A DNA stretch of 64,000 bases from Azospirillum sp. 412522 (lineage in GTDB: Bacteria; Pseudomonadota; Alphaproteobacteria; Azospirillales; Azospirillaceae). A model generated the notes under the pieces. That model ran no database searches. It saw only the letters and a program-made list of their open reading frames with translations, and had not been told where the DNA came from. Positions within the stretch are counted from its first letter, which is position 1. Every line of letters starts with the position of its first letter. The position numbers were made by a program, and so were the translations under genes. Location: positions 1-64,000 of the forward strand of contig NZ_RWIJ01000012.1 of NCBI RefSeq assembly GCF_019805165.1, read 5' to 3'. Of this stretch, positions 21,144 through 30,187 are shown in pieces.

Positions 21144-22201
21144 CGTCCCCTGTCGGAACATCGCGGCGCGACATGCTGATCGGCACGGCCTCCCTCGGCC
21201 TTGCCGCGGCCTTGCCGGGGACCCTGCGCGCGGCCCCCTACGACGGGGCGGCGTGGCGCCGCTATGCCGAGCGCTTCCTGCTGCCGGAAGGCCGCATCGT
21301 CGATACCGGCAACAAGGGCATCAGCCATTCCGAAGGGCAGGGCTACGGCATGCTGCTGGCGGTGGCGGGGGGCGACCGCGCCGCCTTCGACCGGCTGTGG
21401 GGCTGGACCCAGCGCGTGCTGATGGTGCGCGGCGACGGGCTGGTGGCATGGCGCTGGACGCCCGAGGGCGGGGTCGCCGACCGCAACAACGCGTCCGACG
21501 GCGACATGCTGATCGCCTGGGCGCTGCTGCGCGCCGCCGAGACCTGGCAGGCGGAGGCCTACCGCACCGCCGCCGTCGCCATCGTCAAGGCGCTGGCCTC
21601 CGGGCTGCTGGTCGAGCAGGCCGGACTGACCGTGCTGCTGCCGGGGCGCGACGGCTTCCGCAAGGGCGACACGCTGGTCCTCAACCCCAGCTACTGGATC
21701 TTCCCGGCCATCCGCGCCTTCGCCGCTCTGCCGGGGGGCGAGCGCTGGGGCAAACTGTCGGATTCCGGGCTGGTCCTGCTGTCGAAGGCGCGCTTCGGCG
21801 GGTTCCAGCTGCCGCCGGACTGGATGACGCTGGACGCGTCCGGGACGGTTGGCATCGCCGAAGGCTTCAAGAAGCAGTACGGCTACGACGCCGTGCGGGT
21901 CCCGCTCTATCTGGCGCTGGACGGCTACCGCGACCCCTATTATTTCCAGCCCTTCGCGACGCTGGCGACGAAATACGGCGGCAAGGCGGTGCCCGCCACC
22001 GTCTCGCTGCCGGGCGGCACCACCACCCAGGTGGCGGCGTCGGTCGGCATGCTGGCGGTCTACCGGCTGGCCTGTCATCTTGCCGGGGCAGGCGGCGACG
22101 CCGTGGCGGTGCCGCCGCTGGCGCCGGACGAGGACTACTACTCCACCACCTTGGCCCATCTTTCCGCGCTGGCGGCTCAAAGCCTGGGGATCGCTCCGTG
22201 A
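21140..22201 (+). CDS. bcsZ: Periplasmic endo-1,4-beta-glucanase (GH8) BcsZ
   Basis: A 353-aa glycoside hydrolase family 8 cellulase. The N-terminus has a twin-arginine-like signal (TSRRDMLIGTASLG) with cleavage near LRA-AP. The catalytic acid is E65 in SHSEGQGYGM, and D120 in NNASDGDML matches the second conserved acidic site; later blocks include LNPSYWIFPA and YGYDAVRVPLYLA. BcsZ trims or relieves stress on nascent cellulose and is required for proper secretion in several species. It overlaps bcsB by 4 bp at the start and the TPR gene by 4 bp (GTGA) at the end. Confidence 0.95.
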   Translation: MTSPVGTSRRDMLIGTASLGLAAALPGTLRAAPYDGAAWRRYAERFLLPEGRIVDTGNKGISHSEGQGYGMLLAVAGGDRAAFDRLWGWTQRVLMVRGDGLVAWRWTPEGGVADRNNASDGDMLIAWALLRAAETWQAEAYRTAAVAIVKALASGLLVEQAGLTVLLPGRDGFRKGDTLVLNPSYWIFPAIRAFAALPGGERWGKLSDSGLVLLSKARFGGFQLPPDWMTLDASGTVGIAEGFKKQYGYDAVRVPLYLALDGYRDPYYFQPFATLATKYGGKAVPATVSLPGGTTTQVAASVGMLAVYRLACHLAGAGGDAVAVPPLAPDEDYYSTTLAHLSALAAQSLGIAP

Positions 22202-24024
22202 CCCGTCCTGTCCTACTTCCGGCCCTTCTCCTCGCCGGCCTCGCTGCGGCAGGCGGCGGGTCCGGCGCCTTGGCCCAGCAGTCGAACGGCGGCGCCCGCG
22301 CGCTCGCTCCAGGCGTGAAGGTGGAGGTGGCCCCCGCCCCCGGCAGCGGCTCCGCCCCCGCCGCCGGCAAGGTGGACGAGACGGCGCTGCGCTATTACGC
22401 CCGCATCGGCGACGGCGAGCGGCTGGAGGCGGAGATCGCCCGCCTGCGCGCGCTCGACCCCAACTGGGAGCCGCCGAAGGACCTGTTCGCGCCGCAGCCG
22501 ACCGCCACGGGCGTCGATGAAAGCCCGTTCTGGACCCTGCTGTCCGCCGGCAAGGTGGCGGAGGCGCGGGCCGCCATCGCCGAGCAGCGGCGCAAGTCGC
22601 CCGCGTGGCAGCCGTCGGATAAGCTTCTCCAGGAACTCGACCTCGCCGAGAGCGCCGGCCGCATCCGCTCGGCCAGCGACACCAAGCGCTGGCAGGAGGT
22701 CGTCGACGCCGCGGCCGCCCGGCCGGAAGCGGTGGCCTGCAACCGGCTGGACAATGCCTGGCGGCTGGCGGAGGCCTATGCCGAGCTGAAGCAGGCCGAC
22801 CGCGCCTTCGACACCTACCGGACCATCGTCACCACCTGTCCCAAGGCCAAGGAGCGGCGCGACACCATCTTCAAGGCGTCCCGCTACCTCACCCCGGAGC
22901 AGCTGCGCGAGCTGACTGCGCTCGGCGCCACCAGCAACCCGGCGACGGGCGAGGATTACTCCAGCGTCCGCAGCGCCGAGGCGGAGCTGGAGACCGGCCG
23001 CCTGCTGGAGCGGCTGGGGAACGCCCGGCCCGGCGCGCTGTCGGCATCCGACCTGTCGCGCGTCCAGGGCATCGTCCGCGACAAGCAGGACGTCGACGGC
23101 GCCATCGCGCTCGGCTGGTATTTCCAGAAGCAGAAGAACTATGCGGAGGCGCAGAGCTGGTTCTCCCAGGCCAATGGCTGGGCGCCGTCCGACAAGGCGG
23201 CGGAAGGGCTGGTGCTGGCCTACAACGGGCTGGGCGAGAAGGCGCAGGCCCGCGCCGCCGCCGAGCCCTGGAAGGGAAAGTCGAGCCGCGTCGATCAGGC
23301 GCTGAAGGCGGTGGACCCGCCGCGCGGCCCCTCCGGCGGCGGACGCAGCGCGCCGCAGGGGCCGAGCGAGCTGGACCGGGCGCTGGCCCGCCACGATTTC
23401 GCCGGCTGCATCGCCATCATCCGCAGCAGCATCGAGCGGAGCGGGCCGACCGCCGCCCTGCTGCAGCAGCGCGGCTGGTGCCTGCTGGAGCTGAAACGCC
23501 CGTCGGAGGCCGAGGCCGCCTTCGTCGAGGCGCAGGCCCTGGCCGCCCGCGAACCGGCTCCGAAACCGGCCAAGGGAGGCGCGTCGGCCGCCGGAAAGGG
23601 AAGCGACCGCAGTCCGGCCGCGTCGGGGCTGCCGCAGACGCCGACGCGCGAGCAGGAGAACGCCTATGGGCAGGCCATCGCCCGTCTGACGACCGGCGAC
23701 GTCACCGGCCTGACCCGCGACCTGCCGCGCGCCAACCTGACCCCGACGCAGAAGGCGGAAATCCGCGCCTCCCTGATGGCGACGGAGGCCGGCCGGGCGC
23801 TGGAGGACAAGCGCTACCACGACGTGCTGCGCCTGCTCAACGCCCGGAGGGAGATCGAGCCGGAGCCGCGCAACCTCGGCATCCTGCGCGGCTGGGCGCT
23901 CTACAACCTGATGCGCTATGACGAGGCCTATGCCCAGTTCAAGTCGATCGACGACCGGCTGAGCACCGAGGAATCGCGCGAAGGCGTCACCACTGCCTGG
24001 AAGACGATCTACCATGACTGGTAA
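22198..24024 (+). CDS. Cellulose-operon TPR protein (BcsC/BcsK-like, no outer-membrane barrel)
   Basis: A GTG start overlaps the bcsZ stop (GTGA). The product has ~608 aa with a signal peptide (LLPALLLAGLAAAGGG, cleaved near ALA-QQ). TPR-like helical repeats fill the rest, such as AIALGWYFQKQKNYAEAQSWF and LQQRGWCLLELKRPSEAEAAF, broken by a Gly/Pro/Ser linker near 370-390 and another near 450-475. Classic BcsC (~1150 aa) ends in a 16-strand outer-membrane barrel; nothing like it is here. The size fits the BcsK-type TPR proteins of alphaproteobacterial cellulose operons, but I cannot confirm orthology. It presumably bridges the periplasm between BcsB and an unlinked exporter. Confidence 0.8.
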   Translation: MTRPVLLPALLLAGLAAAGGGSGALAQQSNGGARALAPGVKVEVAPAPGSGSAPAAGKVDETALRYYARIGDGERLEAEIARLRALDPNWEPPKDLFAPQPTATGVDESPFWTLLSAGKVAEARAAIAEQRRKSPAWQPSDKLLQELDLAESAGRIRSASDTKRWQEVVDAAAARPEAVACNRLDNAWRLAEAYAELKQADRAFDTYRTIVTTCPKAKERRDTIFKASRYLTPEQLRELTALGATSNPATGEDYSSVRSAEAELETGRLLERLGNARPGALSASDLSRVQGIVRDKQDVDGAIALGWYFQKQKNYAEAQSWFSQANGWAPSDKAAEGLVLAYNGLGEKAQARAAAEPWKGKSSRVDQALKAVDPPRGPSGGGRSAPQGPSELDRALARHDFAGCIAIIRSSIERSGPTAALLQQRGWCLLELKRPSEAEAAFVEAQALAAREPAPKPAKGGASAAGKGSDRSPAASGLPQTPTREQENAYGQAIARLTTGDVTGLTRDLPRANLTPTQKAEIRASLMATEAGRALEDKRYHDVLRLLNARREIEPEPRNLGILRGWALYNLMRYDEAYAQFKSIDDRLSTEESREGVTTAWKTIYHDW

Positions 24025-24034
24025 GGAAGCCCCG

Positions 24035-24703
24035 ATGCCCAAAACCGCGAGGCGTGCCGCGCTGTGGGCGGCGCTGGCGGCGGCCACGCTGCTGACCTCC
24101 GGTTGCGCCGGCTGGGTCCGCGACAATTTGACCCAGTCGCCCACCCCCTGGCGCCGCATCCAGCCGGCGGCGCTGCCGGTGACTCTGGGGGAAAGCCGTG
24201 ACTTCCCCATCGTCGCTGCCCGCATGCGCGACACCGGGACCGTCTACAAGACCTACAACGCGGCGCTGGGCAACCCGACGACCCTGCCCGGCGAGAACCG
24301 CCTGACGGTGGATGTGCAGACCCTGCCGGACAGCCTGTTCGGCGCCCTGGTCCAGCCGCCGCGCGTCTTCCCCGTGCCGCTCTACACCATGGAAACGCTG
24401 ACGGTGACCACCCGGCGCGAATTCCCGGACATGAAGGTCAAGGTCGCCGACGGCGCCCGCCGCAACCGCTACGGCGACTACGACTATGCCACCGCCCAGG
24501 ACGAGGCGAACAGCTGCGTCCTGGCGTGGCAGCTGATCACCGACCACAAGCGGATGCTGCCCGAGCGGATCGAGGCGGTGCGGCTGGAATACCGGGCCTG
24601 CGGCGTCGGTTCCAACATCCGCGCCCTGCTGGCGCCGTTCGACGGCCTGACCCTGACCCTGCCGGAGACGGTGCTGGAAGCGCAGGATTTGGGGGGACTC
24701 TGA
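24035..24703 (+). CDS. Cellulose-operon lipoprotein of unknown function
   Basis: 222 aa. The signal peptide ends in a lipobox (LLTSGC near residue 23), so the mature protein should be lipid-anchored in the outer membrane. An AAGGAAG ribosome-binding site at 24023-24029 fixes ATG 24035; an ATG at 24014 overlaps the upstream gene but lacks such a site. The body is a mixed beta-type sequence without a domain I recognise. Two Cys (ANSCVLAW and YRACGVG) could form a disulfide. By position it could replace BcsN or help form the outer-membrane exit, but the sequence does not look like BcsN to me. Confidence 0.7.
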   Translation: MPKTARRAALWAALAAATLLTSGCAGWVRDNLTQSPTPWRRIQPAALPVTLGESRDFPIVAARMRDTGTVYKTYNAALGNPTTLPGENRLTVDVQTLPDSLFGALVQPPRVFPVPLYTMETLTVTTRREFPDMKVKVADGARRNRYGDYDYATAQDEANSCVLAWQLITDHKRMLPERIEAVRLEYRACGVGSNIRALLAPFDGLTLTLPETVLEAQDLGGL

Positions 24704-24750
24704 GCGGGTTTCTCCAGATCGGGCCACAGGCCCGGCCTGGAGAAACCCGC
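24704..24750. repeat. Long hairpin after the cellulose operon
   Basis: Perfect 14-bp inverted arms (GCGGGTTTCTCCAG at 24704-24717, CTGGAGAAACCCGC at 24737-24750) surround an inner GGGCC-ACA-GGCCC-type stem. It begins at the base after the lipoprotein stop. It probably ends or attenuates the operon transcript, though there is no T-tract. Confidence 0.6.
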
Positions 24751-24760
24751 GGACTCTAGG

Positions 24761-24812
24761 TTTTGCAGGTTTTCCGAGCCCACCCATTTGTGGGCGGAGT
24801 TCGGAAAACCTG
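24761..24812. repeat. Palindromic repeat element, copy 1
   Basis: A near-perfect palindrome: CAGGTTTTCCGA (24766-24777) pairs with TCGGAAAACCTG (24801-24812), and an inner GCCCAC pairs with GTGGGC. A degenerate copy lies at 30072-30114. It ends ~19 bp before the downstream start codon, next to the ribosome-binding site (GGAG near 24817), so it may influence translation or block read-through from the cellulose operon. Confidence 0.6.
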
Positions 24813-24830
24813 TTTAGGAGCGCGCCCGCG

Positions 24831-26507
24831 ATGGCCACCGTATCCGAAGCGCTGCGCATGGCCGTCGGCCTGCATCAGGGCAACCGCCTGGACGAGGCGG
24901 CGGACATCTACCGGAAGATCATCCAGGCGGCGCCCGAGGTGGCCGATGCGTGGCACCTGCTGGGGGTGCTGCACCACCAGTCCGGCCAATCCGACGAAGC
25001 GGTGCGGCTGATCGGCGAGGCGATCCGGCGCGATCCCCTGTGCGCCGCCTATCGCGACAATCTGGGGTCGGCCCTGCGGGCGGCGAAGCAGGCGGCGCGG
25101 GCGGCCGGACAGCATCGGGCGGCGATGGTGATCGATCCCGCCTGGGTCAAGCCGTTCGGCAATCTCGCCGGCGCCCTCACCGACCTCGGCGACGGCACTG
25201 CGGCGGCCGGGGCGTTGCGTCGGGCCCTGCGGCTGGCGCCGGACACCGAAAGCTACCTGCTGCGGCTCGGCGATTGCCTGTACGCCCAGGACCGGACGGC
25301 CGAGGCGGCGGAGCCTTACCGGCGGCTGGACGCGCTCCACCCCGGCCGGCCCGACTATCTGTACCGGCTGGGCCTGTGCCGGCTGGCGGACAGCCGGCTG
25401 ATGGCCGCCGGGCTCGCCACCGCCGGGCGGCTGATCGACCGGGCGGCCCTGGGGGAGGCCATCGACGCCTTCAGCCGTGCCGCCGCCGGGGGGCATGGCG
25501 ACGCCGGCAGGAACCTGTTCGGCACGGCGGTCGTCGCCATCCAGACCGGGGTAATGGACGACGGAATGCTGGAGCGGGTCGCCGCCGCCGCCCGCCGCCG
25601 GCTGACGGCGGAGCCGCGGGACAGCGTCGCGCTGTCGGTGGTCTGCTATCGCCTGTACCGCCGGGGGAGGCTCGACCTCGCCCGCCGCTATTTCCGCAAA
25701 TACGCCCGCCATTGGACCGTGCAGGAGATCGCCGCCGATTTCGAGATGCTGCTGTGGTCGATGGTGCGCAGCGAGCCGGCCTTCTTCGACCGTCTGACCG
25801 CCGAGCCGCCGCAATGCTTCGCCCGCGCCGTCCGCCGCATGCCGGTCGCTCCGAAGGCCGATGGCCGGCCGATCCTGCTGGTCGGCTGCGACGGGGAGTA
25901 TTGGCGGCGTTTCGGCGCCGGCTTCCTCGAGACATGGCGCGGGAAGGCCGCGTCCTGCGCCCTGCATGTCCATGTCGTCAACCCGCCCGACGACGTCGAG
26001 GCGGAGCTGGCCCGGCTGTCGGAAGACGCGGATGCGCGGCTGTCCGTCTCCTTCGAGACCGTCGATCTGAGCGCCCTGCCGGACCCGGTGCGGCTGACCT
26101 ATTTCGCCTCGGCGCGTTTCGCGGTGGCGCAGCAGCTGCTCCGGCAGGAGGCGGGACCGGTAATCCAGGTCGATGTCGATGCGCTGCTGCTCGCCGATCC
26201 CGGGGCGGCCATGGCGGACTGGCCGGACTGGGACGTCGCGGTGATGCAGGACCGGCGGCGGCGCGGTCCGACCCGCGACTTCCTCGCCGGCTTCCTCGCC
26301 TTCAACCGGACGCCGGCCGCTCTGCGCTATCTCGACCTCGTCGTCGCCTATATCGGCCGGCATTTCGACGAGGGCCGGGCCTATTGGGGGCTGGATCAGG
26401 CCGCGCCCTTCTGCACCCACGACCATCTGGTCCGCAGCGGCGATGCACCGGCCCTGATCCGCTTCGACTTCGAAGCCTTCCCCTTCCTGCATTTCCTGGA
26501 GAAGTGA
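24831..26507 (+). CDS. TPR protein with C-terminal glycosyltransferase-like domain
   Basis: The 558-aa protein shows no signal peptide. N-terminal TPRs span ~1-200, with a further helical repeat region to ~330. The C-terminal ~220 residues begin GRPILLVGCDGEYWRRFGAGFL and contain a DxD-like motif (IQVDVDALLLADPGA) and GLDQAAPFC, the pattern of a GT-A fold nucleotide-sugar transferase. The fold assignment is an inference. Its N-terminus is paralogous to the TPR gene at the left edge of the window. TPR-glycosyltransferase fusions in Azospirillum-like genomes often modify proteins or polysaccharides. It is separated from the cellulose operon by two hairpins, so it is likely transcribed separately. 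Confidence 0.75.
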   Translation: MATVSEALRMAVGLHQGNRLDEAADIYRKIIQAAPEVADAWHLLGVLHHQSGQSDEAVRLIGEAIRRDPLCAAYRDNLGSALRAAKQAARAAGQHRAAMVIDPAWVKPFGNLAGALTDLGDGTAAAGALRRALRLAPDTESYLLRLGDCLYAQDRTAEAAEPYRRLDALHPGRPDYLYRLGLCRLADSRLMAAGLATAGRLIDRAALGEAIDAFSRAAAGGHGDAGRNLFGTAVVAIQTGVMDDGMLERVAAAARRRLTAEPRDSVALSVVCYRLYRRGRLDLARRYFRKYARHWTVQEIAADFEMLLWSMVRSEPAFFDRLTAEPPQCFARAVRRMPVAPKADGRPILLVGCDGEYWRRFGAGFLETWRGKAASCALHVHVVNPPDDVEAELARLSEDADARLSVSFETVDLSALPDPVRLTYFASARFAVAQQLLRQEAGPVIQVDVDALLLADPGAAMADWPDWDVAVMQDRRRRGPTRDFLAGFLAFNRTPAALRYLDLVVAYIGRHFDEGRAYWGLDQAAPFCTHDHLVRSGDAPALIRFDFEAFPFLHFLEK

Positions 26508-26526
26508 GGCCCCCTCACGCCGCCCC

Positions 26527-29500
26527 TTACGCTGCCTGCGCCGGCCGTTCTCGCAACCGCTGCTCCAGCGCCCGCCAGCGCGGCTCGACCGCCTCCATCG
26601 CGCGGTGTTTCACCGGGCCGAAACCGCGGATCTCCTGCGGCAAGGCGGCCAGTTCCACCGCGGTGGCGAGGCGGTCGGCCGACAGCCGGTCCGCGATCTC
26701 CGACACGGTCGCCTCATAGCGGGCGATCAGCGCGCGCTCCATCCGGCGCTCCGCCGTGTAGCCGAACGGGTCGAGCGCCGTGCCGCGCAGCCGTCTGCAG
26801 GCCGCCAGCCCGCGGAACACCGGCAGGATCCAGGCGCCCAGCGCTATCTTGCGCGGCTCGCCATAGCCGTTGGCCTCGCGCGACAGCAAAGGCGGGGCGA
26901 GGTGGAAGACCGGCTTCCAGTCGCCCTCGAAGCGCTCCTCCAGGCTTTTGGCAAAGGCCGGATCGCTGTGCAGGCGGGCCACCTCATACTCGTCCTTGTA
27001 GGCCATCAGCTTGAAGGCGCTGCGCGCCACAGCCTCGGCCAGCGCGGTCGAACCGGGGATGACGCGGGCCTCCGCCTGCCGCGCCCGCTCCACCAGCGCC
27101 CGGTAGCGGTCGGCATAGGCGCGGTCCTGATAGTCGGCGAGGAATGCCGCCCGCCGCTCGACGATGCTGGCCAGATCGGTGGCCGGCGCCTCCTCCTCGG
27201 CGCCCAGGGTCGCCAGCAGCTCCGGCCGGTGCGCGGCGAGGCGGCCGAAGGCGAAGGCGCGCAGGTTGGCGGGAACGCCGGTGCCGTTCAGCTCGATGGC
27301 GCGGGTCAGCGCCTCCAGCCCGACCGGCAGCAGCCCCTTCTGGAAGGCGACGCCCATCAGGAAGACGTTGGCGAGGATGCTGTCGCCGAAGAGCGCGGTC
27401 ACCACCCGGTTGGCGTCCACCACCTCGACCCGGTCGGGGCCGGCGGCACGGCGCAAGGACCGCAGCAGCCCGCCGGCATCTGGCAGCTTGCCGCCGTCGC
27501 GGGTGAAGGCGCCGGTGGGGGCGACATGGGCGTTCGCCACCACCCGCGTCCGGCCGAGCCGCACCGTCTTCAGCGCGTCCGGCGAGGCCGCGACCACCGT
27601 GTCGCAGGCCAGCACCAGCTGCGCCCTTTTCGGGTCGATCCGCGCCTGATTGAGTCGCGCCGCATCCTCCGCCACCCGCAGGTAGCTGTAGACCGCGCCG
27701 CCCTTCTGCGCGAAGCCCATGAAGTCGAGCACGGAGGACGCCTTGCCCTCCAGATGCGCCGCCATCGCCAGCACCGCGCCGATGGTGACGACGCCGGTGC
27801 CGCCGACGCCGACGATCAGGATCTCGGCCGGATCCTCCGCCGCGCCGTACTGCGGCAGCGGCAGGGCGGCCAGATCGTCGGCGAAGCGGGCGGCCACCCG
27901 GTCCGGGTCCGGCTTGCGCAAGGTTCCGCCGACCACCGAGACGAAGCTGGGGCAGAAGCCGTCGGCGCAGGAATAGTCCTTGTTGCAGCTCGATTGGTCG
28001 ATCTGCCGCTTCACGCCGAATTCGGTCTGCTTCGGCTGTACCGACAGGCAGTTCGACTTCCTGCCGCAATCGCCGCAGCCTTCGCAGACCAGATCGTTGA
28101 TGACCATCCGCCGCGCCGGATCGACCATGGTGCCGCGCTTGCGCCGGCGCCGCTTCTCGGCCGCGCAGGTCTGCTCGTAGACGATGGCGGTGACGCCGGG
28201 GAGGTCGCGCATCTCGCGCTGGACGGCGTCCAGTTCCTCGCGGTGATGCACCGTGGTGAAGGGAGCCAGCCCGGACCGGCTGTCGTATTTCTCCGGCGCG
28301 TCGCTGACCACGGCGATGCGGGTGACGCCCTCTGCCGCCAGTTGCCGGGTGATGGCGTCGACGGAGATCGGGCCGTCCACCGGCTGTCCGCCGGTCATGG
28401 CGACGGCGTCGTTGAACAGGATCTTGTAGGTGATGTTGATCTTGGCGGCCACCGCCTGCCGGATCGCCAGCAGGCCGGAATGGAAATAGGTGCCCTCGCC
28501 CAGATTCTGGAAGATGTGCGGGCGCTTGCTGAACGGCGCCTGCCCGACCCAGCTGACGCCCTCGCCGCCCATCTGGCTGAGGCCCACCGTGTCGCGGTCC
28601 ATCCAGGACGCCATGAAATGGCAGCCGATGCCGGCCATCGCCTTGCTGCCCTCCGGCACCTTGGTCGAGCTGTTGTGCGGGCAGCCGGAGCAGAAATAGG
28701 GGGTGCGGGGCAGGGCGGGGGCAGCGGGCGTTTCCCCGGGCAGCAGATCCGCCAGCCGGGCGGAGAAGTCGCGTTCCGGGAAACGGTGGCGGATGCGTTC
28801 CACCAGCGCCTTGGCGACGATCCAGGGCCGCAGCTCGCCGGTGGCGGGCAGGAGATGGGCGCCGAGCTCGTCGGTCTTGCCGATTACGGCGCGCGGCCGC
28901 TCTCCGGCCGGCAGGTGGAACAGCAGGTCCTTCAGTTGGCCCTCGACGACGGGAGCCTTCTCCTCGACCACCAGGATCTCTTCCGCCCCACGGGCGACGG
29001 CCAGCGCGAAGTCCGGCTCCAGCGGCCAGGACAGGCCGATCTTGTGGACCGACAGCCCGATCTCCGCCGCTTCCGCCGGGCCGATGCCCAGCACGCGCAG
29101 CGCCTCCATCAGGTCGAGATGCGCCTTGCCGGTGGTGACGATGCGCAGCCAGCCACCCTTCCCAAGAACCGTGCGGTCGATGCGGTTGACGCGGGCGAAG
29201 GCCTTCACCGCCGCGACCTTGGCGGCCAGCCGTTCCTCGATGGCGAGGCTGGGCAGGTCGGGCCAGCGGTAATGCAAGCCCCCCGGCGGCGGATCGAAGT
29301 CCACCGGCAGGAAGCCGCGGTCCGGCGACGGCAGCCGCAAGGTGGCCGAGCTTTCCACCGATTCCGAGATGGCCTTGAAGCCGACCCAGGCGCCGGAGAA
29401 GCGCGACAGGGCGTAGCCGTAGAGGCCGAACTCCAGATAGTCGCGGATGCCCGCCGGGTTCAGCACCGGCATCGACCACGCGATCATCGCAAGGTCGCTC

Positions 29501-30012
29501 TGGTGCGGCATGCTGGAGGACACGCAGCCATGGTCGTCTCCGGCCACCGCCAGCACGCCGCCGCGCGGCGAACTGCCATAGGCGTTGGCATGCTTCAGCA
29601 CGTCGCCGGAGCGGTCCACCCCCGGCCCCTTGCCGTACCACATCCCGAACACGCCATCGACGATGCCCTCGCCCGAGGATTCGACCTGCTGGGTGCCCAT
29701 GACGGCGGTGGCGCCCAGATCCTCGTTCACGCCGGGGACGAAGGTGACGGCGTGGGCGTCCAGGTGCTTGCGCGCCTGCCACAGCGCCTGATCCAGCCCG
29801 CCCAGCGGCGAGCCGCGATAGCCGCTGACGAAGCCGGCGGTGTTCAGCCCCGCCCGCCGGTCGCTTTCCGCCTGGAGCAGCAGCAGCCGGACCAGCGCCT
29901 GGGTGCCCGACAGATAGACTTGGCCCTCGGTCCGGCTGTAGCGGTCGTCCAGGCGATAGCTCCGGTCGATCGCCGCCTGTTCCGCCCGCAGGCCTTTCGG
30001 CATGCCGTCCAT
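26527..30012 (-). CDS. Indolepyruvate ferredoxin oxidoreductase (fused large form)
   Basis: A single-chain 1161-aa 2-ketoacid:ferredoxin oxidoreductase that oxidatively decarboxylates aryl pyruvates to acyl-CoA with thiamine diphosphate and iron-sulfur clusters. The N-terminal alpha-like part includes SGYRGSPLGGLDQAL and GDDHGCVSSSMPHQSD. A middle TPP-binding part has FCSGCPHNSST and an NDAVAMTGGQPVDG-type Mg/TPP region. A Cys-rich stretch (CEGCGDCGRKSNC, then CNKDYSC) follows, and the gamma-like C-terminal domain has VGVGGTGVVTIGAVLA. ATG 30012 has a good GAGGGG ribosome-binding site 7 nt upstream. It is a stand-alone gene convergent with the TPR gene; it may act in aromatic amino-acid breakdown. 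Confidence 0.92.
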   Translation of the reverse strand: MDGMPKGLRAEQAAIDRSYRLDDRYSRTEGQVYLSGTQALVRLLLLQAESDRRAGLNTAGFVSGYRGSPLGGLDQALWQARKHLDAHAVTFVPGVNEDLGATAVMGTQQVESSGEGIVDGVFGMWYGKGPGVDRSGDVLKHANAYGSSPRGGVLAVAGDDHGCVSSSMPHQSDLAMIAWSMPVLNPAGIRDYLEFGLYGYALSRFSGAWVGFKAISESVESSATLRLPSPDRGFLPVDFDPPPGGLHYRWPDLPSLAIEERLAAKVAAVKAFARVNRIDRTVLGKGGWLRIVTTGKAHLDLMEALRVLGIGPAEAAEIGLSVHKIGLSWPLEPDFALAVARGAEEILVVEEKAPVVEGQLKDLLFHLPAGERPRAVIGKTDELGAHLLPATGELRPWIVAKALVERIRHRFPERDFSARLADLLPGETPAAPALPRTPYFCSGCPHNSSTKVPEGSKAMAGIGCHFMASWMDRDTVGLSQMGGEGVSWVGQAPFSKRPHIFQNLGEGTYFHSGLLAIRQAVAAKINITYKILFNDAVAMTGGQPVDGPISVDAITRQLAAEGVTRIAVVSDAPEKYDSRSGLAPFTTVHHREELDAVQREMRDLPGVTAIVYEQTCAAEKRRRRKRGTMVDPARRMVINDLVCEGCGDCGRKSNCLSVQPKQTEFGVKRQIDQSSCNKDYSCADGFCPSFVSVVGGTLRKPDPDRVAARFADDLAALPLPQYGAAEDPAEILIVGVGGTGVVTIGAVLAMAAHLEGKASSVLDFMGFAQKGGAVYSYLRVAEDAARLNQARIDPKRAQLVLACDTVVAASPDALKTVRLGRTRVVANAHVAPTGAFTRDGGKLPDAGGLLRSLRRAAGPDRVEVVDANRVVTALFGDSILANVFLMGVAFQKGLLPVGLEALTRAIELNGTGVPANLRAFAFGRLAAHRPELLATLGAEEEAPATDLASIVERRAAFLADYQDRAYADRYRALVERARQAEARVIPGSTALAEAVARSAFKLMAYKDEYEVARLHSDPAFAKSLEERFEGDWKPVFHLAPPLLSREANGYGEPRKIALGAWILPVFRGLAACRRLRGTALDPFGYTAERRMERALIARYEATVSEIADRLSADRLATAVELAALPQEIRGFGPVKHRAMEAVEPRWRALEQRLRERPAQAA

Positions 30013-30071
30013 CTCTCGTCCCCTCGGATTTTTATTCTGGGGACGAGTGTGCGCCCTTCGCAGGCAAATGA

Positions 30072-30114
30072 TTTTGCGGGTTGGCCGGCCGTGGGGGGTG
30101 TTCGGAAAATCCTG
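30072..30114. repeat. Palindromic repeat element, degenerate copy 2
   Basis: TTTTGCGGGTT at the left and GTTCGGAAAATCCTG at the right align with the two ends of the palindrome at 24761-24812. The centre is shorter by about ten bases and one extra T is present. It lies in the gap between the GMC oxidoreductase and indolepyruvate oxidoreductase genes. Confidence 0.5.
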
Positions 30115-30187
30115 TTGCGGATTGTTGGTGCGCGCAGCGAAATTTTTGCGCGGCAGCGGCGGTTTCCGGCCGGGTTACCCCCGCAGG

